Source: Antilocapra americana (taxonomy: Eukaryota > Chordata > Mammalia > Artiodactyla > Antilocapridae). Taken from it: DNA of 64,000 nt. Numbering within the stretch: position 1 is the stretch's first letter; each line of letters begins with the position of its first letter. The stretch lies in NCBI GenBank assembly GCA_007570785.1, contig ML664175.1, positions 12,501,441-12,565,440 on the forward strand, read 5' to 3'. This document shows, piece after piece, positions 56,152-64,000 of the stretch. The position numbers were made by a program, and so were the translations under genes. A model generated the notes under the pieces. The model was given only the letters and a program-made list of their open reading frames with translations, ran no database searches and was not told the DNA's origin.

Positions 56152-56345
56152 CTTTTTTTTTTTTTNNNNNNNNNNNNNNNNNNNNNNNNNNNNNNNNNNN
56201 NNNNNNNNNNNNNNNNNNNNNNNNNNNNNNNNNNNNNNNNNNNNNNNNNNNNNNNNNNNNNNNNNGGAAATCTCGCTGCACCAGTCCCGAGCATCAATCC
56301 TGGGCTGGCGATTGATTAGACACATGACAATTAACATGGTGAAGC
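56152..56345 (-). mobile_element. L1_BT 3' end interrupted by the assembly gap
   Basis: A T run (56152-56165) fits the reversed A tail. After the gap, ctgcaccagtcccgagcatc and aatcctgggctggcgattga are L1_BT 3' UTR in reverse. The missing bases should be the rest of that 3' UTR. Confidence 0.75.
56166..56265. other. Assembly gap (100 N)
   Basis: Exactly 100 N, a common placeholder length, so the true size is probably unknown. Confidence 0.99.
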
Positions 56346-56346
56346 A

Positions 56347-56441
56347 TCTTTTAATTGAGGCATGTGGGATTTAGTTCCCTGAGCTGAGACCCCTGCATTG
56401 GGAGCATGAAGTCTTAGCCGCTGGACCGCCGAGGAAGTCCT
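56347..56441 (-). mobile_element. CHR-type SINE, minus strand, truncated
   Basis: gaggcatgtgggatttagtt and ggaccgccgaggaagtcct; tail part missing at the L1 boundary. Confidence 0.8.
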
Positions 56442-56744
56442 TAAGCATTCTTTCTTAATTCTTCTTTGACCTGCTTTATTTTCTTCATCTGAGGAAGAAA
56501 ATGTCTGTCAATCCCTTACCCAAGATTAACTCGTGCACTCTGCACTCTCCATCCTCTGGACTTGCCCTGTTCCTTCTTGCCTTTGCAAACTTGCTCCATT
56601 AGTTATTCCCTTTCTCTAATTTCTTTGGTCCCTCCTTACTCAGTCCCAGCCTTCGAGCTCTGCTTTTAGCCAGATTTTGCTCAGCTCCCCCAGATGCCTT
56701 CAGACTTCCATTTCCAGCCCTGCCTTCTGAATTTCATTCAGAAT

Positions 56745-57059
56745 TTTTTAAAAAGAAAGTGATTTATTTATTTTTAGCTGTGCTGGTTCTTCATCACTGC
56801 ATGATCTTTTCCCAGGTTGTGGAGATTGGGGGCTCCTCTCTAGTTGTGGTGCATGGGCTTCTCTTGTTGTGGAGCAACAGGCTCTAGGGCGTGCGGACTT
56901 CAGTAGATGTGGCTCTCAGACTCTAGAGCACGGGCTCAGTAGTCGTGGTGCACAGTCTTAGTTGCCTGCGGCATGTGGAATCTTCCCAGATCAGGGATCG
57001 AACCCGTGTCTCCTGCATTGGCAGGTGGATTCTCTACCACTGAGCCGCCAGGGAAGCCC
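56745..57059 (-). mobile_element. Long CHR-type SINE, 10-bp TSD
   Basis: A long form with ggctcctctctagttgtggt, ttctcttgttgtggagcaac, gtgtctcctgcattggcagg and gagccgccagggaagccc. CATTCAGAAT at 56735-56744 and 57060-57069 flanks it. Confidence 0.9.
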
Positions 57060-57134
57060 CATTCAGAATATAATACCCAGAAACCCAGCTATTTTGTCTC
57101 TAAAGAGCTCTTCCTCCTAGCTTCCTTAATCTTT

Positions 57135-57545
57135 TTTCCCTTTTTAACTTTTTACTTTGAAATAATTCAGATTTACAGAAAAGTTGCAAGAATGATTTAA
57201 ATAATTCCTGTATACTTTTCATCCAAAGTCTATAAATATAACTGTTTACCACATTTGCTTTTTCTTTCTCACGCATTCACTCTCTCTCTACACACATACA
57301 CACACACATCATGCACAGACTCGCACATACACATTTGTCATTTTTCCTGAAACTTCAGAATAAGCTATAGACGTGATGCCCCTTTACCTCCATCTCCAAT
57401 ATATCAGTGTATAGTTCCTTAAAAGAGAGACATTTTCTGACATAACAAGCATCAGAATCAGTGCATTAACATTTATTCTGTTGGTACTATTATCTATTCT
57501 ACAGACCTTATTCAGGTGTCACCAAAAGTCCTAATAACATGTTTT
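57135..57545. mobile_element. Ancient L1 3' UTR-like sequence
   Basis: tttgaaataattcagattta, acagaaaagttgcaagaatg, gacgtgatgcccctttacct and ggtactattatctattctac follow an old L1 3' UTR. A CA-rich tract is at 57289-57309. Confidence 0.55.
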
Positions 57546-57570
57546 AGAGCAAAAGAAAGGGAAAAATCTT

Positions 57571-57589
57571 AAAAAAAAAAAAAAAAAAA
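57571..57589 (+). repeat. A19 homopolymer
   Basis: Nineteen A in a row after ggaaaaatctt; possibly the tail of a decayed retroelement. Confidence 0.9.
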
Positions 57590-57879
57590 GCCTCCTACTT
57601 GTCCAGGATCCATTCCAGGACCTTGTGCTTTTCTAACTGTCTTGCCTTCTTCACTGCTTTTATTCTGGACAGTTCCTCAGTCATTCTCTTGTCTTCCGTG
57701 ATCTTGGCACTTTGGAAGGGCAAGGCTGCTGGTTTTGTAGAATACCCTTTAACTTGGATTTGGAGTTCTCTTGGGGTTGATCCAGGTTATCCGTCATCAG
57801 GGAAGCATCCTAAAGAGAGATACCATCTCCCTCTCGGTGCACTGACATGATTTCCATGCTGTCATCACGCTCTCAGTGA

Positions 57880-58410
57880 CCTGCTTTGGCTCTCTTGGGT
57901 TATTCTGTCTGCTCTTCACACCCCTACATCCAGCCGGTTGTTGAGTGTTGCAGTGCCCTCTGCACCATTTCCCTCAGTGTGTCCCTTCCTTTACATTCCT
58001 CCTTTCTGTCCTGTTATGGAGTCAAGGCCTCTGTACGTGGTCCTGCTGACTGTTTATCATGGCTTACCCCCAGGAGCTCCTGTACCTGGTAGTTTTCACC
58101 GGTTGGTACTTCTGCTCTCTCCTCCCTCCACCCTTTCTCAACCTGTCCTTCCTTTACTTGACCCACCCCTGTGAATATCCCTCTCACTTGCCTGATTCTC
58201 AAATGCGTTTCTGGCTGGCCCAGTTCAAACCCATCTTGCCTGGAGGCAGCCCCACCCCTCAGCTAGTACAGCCTCTCACTCCTGCCCCGGTGGCTCGTCT
58301 GTTCTAGTTCCCTGTTGAAGCGAAGCTCTTGGGTGCGGGGGCTGTGTCTTATTCAGCACTGCAGAGGCTCAATGAGTATTTGTTGACTGGACTAACTGAC
58401 TTGATTAAAA
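57880..58410 (+). mobile_element. Possible L2 3' portion
   Basis: Pyrimidine-rich text ending gctctgtgtcttattcagca-like and gaggctcaatgagtatttgt with ttgactggactaactgac, the usual style of L2 termini. Diverged; no firm alignment was possible. Confidence 0.45.
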
Positions 58411-59086
58411 TCATTAAGCAAAGGCGCAGGCTGACCTTAGAGTTCTATCTGCCATGTGGTACACGGTGGTGGGTGTGAAACCTGTGCTTTACTCCAGGAG
58501 TCAGGTGGGTGTGGGCTCAAAATAAGGCCTCTTAGCAAAATGATACGTAATTCAGAAAGGTATTTCCATGTTGTAAGTGGAGTAAATGATTCTCTCCTGA
58601 TGACATCTTAACTTTGCATCTACATGTCAAGACAAAGAAAGGGCAGATTGGCTTGAAAAAGAGTAGCAAAACCTACCAGCATATTAAAAACGGCCCATCT
58701 ATTTCTTCACACCCCAAGTGAGCAGCTGAATGTGTGAGGAGCAGCTTCTCAGCTCACATCCTCCGTTGGGCCCTCGGACCACCTGTTCTCCCCCCCCATT
58801 GTCTGGCCAACTCGGCTCCCCTGCTCCCATCAGACTGCCTTTCTCCCTCCTCACTCCCTTCACCGTCTCCTCTTCCTTATTTCACTCTTTCTGCCTGTTT
58901 CTATCTCTTAATAAATCTTCTGTGTTCTTCCCTCTCCCTAGTTTGATGATTTTATTTTTTGACTTCTTGGATACCGTTTGACATTCTGTGGATTTTTAAC
59001 ATAAAAACAGGTGAAAAAGGATAAAACAGTCGCTTTGTACTTTGGTGGGTTGTTCTTTTTTTTGATCCGTTTCCCTCCAAGGGTCA
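58411..59086. other. Low-copy DNA, no exon seen
   Basis: 58780-58940 is pyrimidine-rich but not followed by a convincing acceptor and open exon. No repeats recognised. Confidence 0.38.
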
Positions 59087-59087
59087 G

Positions 59088-59292
59088 GCTTCCCAGGCGG
59101 CACAGTGGTAAAGAATCCACCTGCCAATGCAGGAGACCCGGCTTCTTCCCCTGAGTAAGGGAGATCCTGTGGAGCAGGAAATGACCACTCAGTCCAGTAT
59201 TCTTGCCTGGGAAATCCCATGGACAGAGGAGCCTGGCAGGCTACAGTCCCCGGGGTCACAAAGAGTTGGACATGATTCCGCACACACACACC
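59088..59292 (+). mobile_element. Bov-tA SINE
   Basis: Head ggcttcccaggcggcacagt, then atcccatggacagaggagcc and caaagagttggacatgattc, ending in (CA)n. Confidence 0.9.
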
Positions 59293-59339
59293 CCCAAGCA
59301 TCAGTAGTTCTTGGTATTTGAAAATGTAATTATCAGTGA

Positions 59340-59464
59340 TAATGAAATTTTGTTATTTCTTTGCCGCACAGTATGCGGGAATCTTAGTTCCCCCAACAGA
59401 AATCAAACCTGTGCCCCCGAGTGGAAGCAGGGAGTCTTAACCTCTGGACTGCCAGGAAAGTCCT
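59340..59464 (-). mobile_element. CHR-type SINE, minus strand
   Basis: ttgccgcacagtatgcggga, gttcccccaacagaaatcaa and ggactgccaggaaagtcct. Confidence 0.85.
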
Positions 59465-61395
59465 AAAAATGGTTTATTTGATTATCTTTCTGCTACAGCA
59501 AGAAAACTACCGGGAACATACTGGTTGATAAACATCAAAAGACCTGAAGTTTTCAGTCTCTGTTAAGGCAAAATTGGTATTTGTGCTTAACAATCTGATT
59601 GCAGGATGGTGAGTTGTCGAGGTTGCTGGAACCACAGTGTTCCTCCTTGTGGTATGCCTCACTGGCTGGCTGTGGTCAGCTTTTTTTCTGTCCTAAAAAT
59701 GCTCTTGCGTGGATGACGTCTTTGGGCAGAGTAGCTACAGAAGTGAAGGCAAGAAATTCTGCTGCTCGGCTGAGTGGGGCTGAAATAACAGGCGTGTTTA
59801 TGTGGGAGAGAATGAGTAGGGTTGCTTTTGCACTATGAAATTCTTAAAATTGTTTTACCAGGAAGATGTTATTCAGAAACCCCTGGTGCCTTCAGCTCAT
59901 TTTTTGTTTATTTCAGATTTCTTTTTTTCCCCCTGGTTTTAATTATCTTTAGAAGAGCTCAGGAGGCCTCCATGCTCTCTCTAAAATAGTTATAATATTA
60001 ATGTGCTGAATTCAAGTCATTCCTCCAAATGAAAGAATCTCTCACAGACCCCTGTGTTCAGCAGAGAAGTCCAGCCCCTTCCCACTGTGTGTGAGGAAAA
60101 GGGCAGAGACCAGAGGCTGGATCTTTCTTCCCATCCCCAATCCTTAGCTTTTCAGCCAGAGATTCTTGTCGGGTAGAACCCCAGAGTCACGACTAGCGTT
60201 TTGTCTGCGTAAGTATAGAGTCAGATGCCTTCCCTTCTTCTGTTCGATCCTGGATGCATCGGAGGTGGAGGTGGTTTAGGAGGGAGAGAGTTTACACTGG
60301 TTTTTAACAATACTTTTTCTGCTCTGGCTGGTGCATTTGGCAGATTCCCTTTTTAACACTTGATAATATGTCTTTTCTAATGCCTTTTCTAATGCTAGAA
60401 AGAAAAGTTGCCAAATATAGCTGTTGATCATGCTAAAACACCCTAAAGGTAATATGAACACACTTGTGGTGTGGGCGTGGGCACGGGTGAGAGCCCATCC
60501 TCAGAAGCAGCCTGCTGAACTCACAGCTGAAAGGGACCTTGAGTCAGCAATTAATATGTCACTTGGGCAGGCCCACCGACTAATTAGAACGATGGGCCTT
60601 ATGAAAGAAGAACCAACAAATGAAGAAATGTTTTATCAGCATCTGTGTAGGGACACTGTTCTGGGCTTCCAGGGGTTATAGACTCATGGGGTATGTAATC
60701 TTTGCTGCCCTCCAGCAGCTCAGTTGAGGAGCCAGAATCCATGAGAAGTTCAAATAACAATAGAAGATTTAAATAGCATTTCAAAATAGCTGTTATTAAT
60801 AGATGGGAACAGAAACCAATCTGTTTTTGCACGGATTCTCCTAAAGTTGTTAGCGTCATTTTAAGCTGTGCAGAGTGGAGTAGAGCAGCATCCTGGCCAT
60901 TCCTTGGGTTCCAGGGGTCCTGGTGATTTCAGTTTCCACTCACAATCCCTCTGGACCTGCCAGAGGTCACATGTGTGCTGCATGTGTACAGGATCCCGTC
61001 AGTTATGCAGGGGTCCCTGCCTTGACCGGAGGCCACTGTAAATGCTTTGAACATTTTGAAGTTCGTTTTTGCAGGGGTCAGAAATACAGCCATGCTTCAC
61101 CTTTCCAGTCTCAACAGAATTCTGGTGAATGTGCTAGTGTGGAGGGGAAAGGAAAGAATTCTTGCAAAGTGAAATCAAGGCCATTTGCCCAAAAGCTACT
61201 GGAAATGTCTGCCTTGGGACCCTGTGGCAGAGTTGGGTCGGGGGGTGGGGGGGGATCTCACACTCTCCCTGGAGCCTAATGCATTTGGAATGCTGTGCTG
61301 GTGGCTCTCACTGGGCAGCCCAGAGCTTGAAATAAGGATGATCTGGGGCTCCATGAGGGCTTTAGTGAGGTTCCTAGGCTCAAGTCTCATTTGGT
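59465..61395. other. Low-copy putative intronic DNA, no exon assigned
   Basis: Nearly 2 kb with no recognised repeat. Several open frames of 60-118 codons lack clear acceptor and donor pairs. Enhancer-like conservation is possible but not assessable here. Confidence 0.38.
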
Positions 61396-61404
61396 GCCCA
61401 CAGG

Positions 61405-61575
61405 TGTGTGCTAAGTCACTTCAATTGTGTCTGACTCTTTGTGACCCCGTGGACTGTAGCCTGCTAGGCTCCTCTCCTGGGATTCTCCAGGCAAGAATAC
61501 TGGATTGCCATTTCCTTCTCCAGGGAATCTTCCCAACCCAGGAATTGAGCCAGGTTTCTTAAGTCTCCTGCATTG
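61405..61575 (-). mobile_element. Bov-tA SINE, minus strand, head truncated, 9-bp TSD
   Basis: gctaagtcacttcaattgtg through aagtctcctgcattg. GCCCACAGG at 61396-61404 and 61576-61584 flanks it. Confidence 0.88.
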
Positions 61576-61584
61576 GCCCACAGG

Positions 61585-62251
61585 GCATGGGTACAAATTA
61601 GCAAACTGGGAGTTGTTAAGTTGATACAGAATTTCAGTTTTAGAAGATGAAAAAGTTCTAGAGATTTGTTGTACAGCACTGTGTGAGTAGTTCAACTGTG
61701 CTGTAAACTTACAAATGTTTAAGGTAAATTTTTTTAATATGTTTTTAACCACAGTAAAGCAAAATTTAGCAGTAAACTTACTTTAACTGAACCACTTTGT
61801 CTTTTAAACTCAGGATCAGGTGTGTTTCCTTGGTTTTGATAGCTGGAAATGGGCAGTGTCTGCAGTTTTTGTTTGTGTGTCTTCTCATTGGTTCATTCTT
61901 TTATGCAACAAATTTTACTCAAAGTTTTGTCTTGAAAATAGCATACTCATTGAAGTATTTTGAAAAGAAGAAAAAGTAGACTAGAAATGTTCCTAGTGCC
62001 ATTGTTTATATATTGATTTATTTCTTTCCACTATTTAACAAAAATTATTGTAATAGGACTTCTAACTGGAACCCCTGCCACAGTTTCCAGAATGACTGAG
62101 GGATTTCTGGGTTGCTGGGGTAATGTGCTATTGAAAAAAAGGTTAGGCTGTGTCAGGTAAGTTTCATTTGCCATTGACCTAATGTGTCCAAAGAGGAATG
62201 TTTTGGTGTGAGGATGCCCAGCATCCTAGAGGCTATGTAAGGCTTTATGAT
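61585..62251. other. Low-copy DNA, no exon seen
   Basis: AT-rich with no recognised element. Confidence 0.4.
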
Positions 62252-62252
62252 G

Positions 62253-62474
62253 GGCTTCCCAGGTGGCACTAGTGGTGAAGAACCCACCAACCAATGCAGG
62301 AGGTGCCAGAGACACAGGTTCGATCTCTGGTCAGGAAGATCCCCTGGAGGAGGGTATGGCAACCCACTCCAGTGTTCTTGCCTGGAGAATCCCTGGACAG
62401 AGGAGCCTGGTGAGCTATAGTCCATAGGCTTGCAAAGAGTCAGACACTACTGAAGTGACTTAGCATGCACACAT
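62253..62474 (+). mobile_element. Bov-tA SINE
   Basis: Head gggcttcccaggtggcacta, gttcgatctctggtcaggaa, gacagaggagcctggtgagc and a gaagtgacttagcatgcac tail. aaggctttat (about 62241) and aaggccttat (about 62477) are a likely duplication. Confidence 0.9.
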
Positions 62475-63377
62475 GCAAGGCCTTATAACATTCCATCCTT
62501 TGTGACTTACCCAGATTTCCCCCAGATCCACCTCATAACCATAATGCATCTACCTCCCAAAGTATGCCAACCTAGTGTATTTTAGTAAAGATGCTCACTT
62601 CTTCTCCAAAATTCTGGCCAGGTGTTGGGAGAGGGAAACTGCCTATAAGTAGCAGACAGGGGGTGCTTATTTGTGCACATAATTCAGAGACAGTCCCCCA
62701 GTCTGCACCCTGTCATTTATTTATGGAAAGCTCTTTGACCTTCTTATCAATCCAGATACTTTGGCTTTGAAATTCATCATCTCTGGCCTCAGTTGCACAG
62801 CCCTCTTCCTCTTCCTTTTATTGAAAACACATCATTTACTCAAATATGGGCTCTTCACACTATAGAACAGTACTAGTGATTTGGCACAGGGTGGGGTGGG
62901 GTGGGAAAGCAGCCCCAAGTCACAGAAGCATGCAAGCATGCAGAGAGGGGCCCAGGGGTGCCTGATGGGAGAGGGATGGAGGCAGGTGAGGGTGGCCTGT
63001 TCACCTGGAGGGGCAGGAGGTGTCTTGTCCTTGATGACTCATCCATCTCTGCTGGCTGCAGGTTGGGCGAGTGCCCCACCTTTGGGAGCAAGAGGAGATA
63101 GAGGAGAGGGAGGTGACAGAAGTAGAACTTAAAAATTTGTGGGGTCCTCTAAATAAAATGTTTGCACCACCTAAATTGTGGTGCCATGGAGCAAAGCTCT
63201 GTTTCCAGGCCCTGGTTATGGTTTTATATAGTACTGAAAATCCATTTTCAAATCTTGTTCTTAAAAAAAAAAAACCAACCCTAACATGATAGGTAGTAAA
63301 TCTTTTCCGTGTTACTTCATACTCTTTATAACCATTATTTTAAATAGCTATTGATATCCTTTTGAGCGGATGTGCCA
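62475..63377. other. Low-copy putative intronic DNA, no exon assigned
   Basis: G-rich at 62885-63110 with overlapping short frames on both strands, none splice-bounded. A 12-base A run lies at about 63262. Confidence 0.38.
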
Positions 63378-63388
63378 CATTTTAATTT

Positions 63389-63749
63389 TCATTTCAGTTT
63401 AGTCGCTCAGTCGTATCCAACTCTGCGACCCCATGGACTGCAGCACTCCAGGCCTCCCTGGTCATCACCAACTCCCAAAGCTTGCTCACACTTATGTCCA
63501 TTGAGTCTGTGATGCCAACCAACCATCTCATCCTCTGTCATCCCCTTCTCTTCCTGCCTTCAATTTTTCCCAGCATCAGGGTCTTTTCCAATGAGTCAGT
63601 TCTTCACATTAGGTGGCCAAAGTATTGGAGCTTCAGCTTCAGCATCAGTCCTTCCAATGAATATTCAGGACTGATTCCCTTTAGGATTGACTGGTTTGAT
63701 CTCCTTGCAGTCCAAGGGACTCTCAAGAGTCTTCTCCAGCACCACAGTT
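63389..63749 (-). mobile_element. BovB 3' end, minus strand, 11-bp TSD
   Basis: tttagtcgctcagtcgtatc, gtgatgccaaccaaccatct and tccaagggactctcaagagt are reversed BovB. CATTTTAATTT at 63378-63388 and 63750-63760 flanks it. Confidence 0.93.
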
Positions 63750-64000
63750 CATTTTAATTTACTACTTTTTTATTGGTGGACATTTAACCAATAGGTGTTT
63801 TTAGAAATGTTAATGTCTAGATAAGATCACATATTAAGTATGGAAAAAGACATGAAGGGTAGAGTTTTGATGGAGATTAATTACTGTTGCCTTGTAATTT
63901 TAATCTGGTGCTCCCCAGAATGTACAGGGCAAGTTTGAGTTCTGTGCATGTCCTCGAAGGACTAAAAGTTTGACTCCCTTCAAGCTCATGATCTTTAAAG

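Noticed and set aside
1..64000. CRISPR arrays, bacterial operons, phage or plasmid genes
   Set aside because: No spaced short repeats, no dense co-directional frames and repeats typical of mammals throughout; the sequence is ruminant nuclear DNA.

Overview
The window is ruminant nuclear DNA, most likely from a bovid. It is dense in retroelements confined to ruminants or cetartiodactyls: BovB LINE fragments, Bov-tA and Bov-A2 SINEs, L1 of the cattle (L1_BT) and artiodactyl (L1_Art) type, and the tRNA-derived CHR SINEs. Older shared mammalian repeats (MIR, L2, MER5A, MLT1 LTRs, ancient L1 3' UTRs) are also present. Family names are by recognition of sequence landmarks; no library search was run.

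Protein-coding content is minimal. The one convincing gene feature is a CpG-island promoter at about 52.34-52.97 kb. It ends in a plus-strand first coding exon: an ATG at 52715 and a perfect GTGAGT donor at 52749. This would place the remaining 11 kb in intron 1 of an unidentified gene, and everything to the left upstream of it. At 3.0-3.9 kb lies a processed pseudogene of ferritin light chain (FTL), with a premature stop and two frameshifts but a preserved 5' UTR iron-responsive element. A second mRNA-derived retrocopy, unidentified and encoding a basic Lys/Pro/Ala-rich C terminus, sits antisense at 40.31-40.65 kb.

Region by region: 0-9 kb holds many CHR and Bov-tA SINEs, two 3' ends of L1 and the FTL pseudogene. 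9-23 kb is mostly low-copy DNA with scattered SINEs, a BovB 3' part and an L1 with a nested BovB piece. 23.1-26.1 kb is an L1_Art insertion split by a 2.5 kb BovB carrying reverse-transcriptase sequence, itself hit by a Bov-A. 26-36 kb holds MIRs, CHRs, Bov-tAs and an MLT1 LTR. 36.4-38.6 kb is an L2 copy split by BovB and CHR. 39.3-42.9 kb contains L1 pieces, the composite mRNA/L1 insertion and an LTR-like element interrupted by a Bov-A2. 46.5-48.5 kb is a CHR/L1_BT/BovB nest. 52.3-53 kb is the CpG-island promoter. 53-64 kb is putative intron with SINEs, a 100-base assembly gap inside an L1_BT, and a terminal BovB fragment.

The most unusual observation is the 1.6 kb insertion at 40312-41896. 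Perfect 16-bp target-site duplications starting at an L1-endonuclease-like TT/AAAA site enclose, in opposite orientations, the poly(A) end of a cellular mRNA and the 3' part of an L1. This fits target-primed reverse transcription in which the second DNA end primed on an unrelated mRNA, a trans form of twin priming. A second candidate is a roughly 165-bp Bov-A-derived SINE variant with its own 3' tail, seen twice with perfect target-site duplications.
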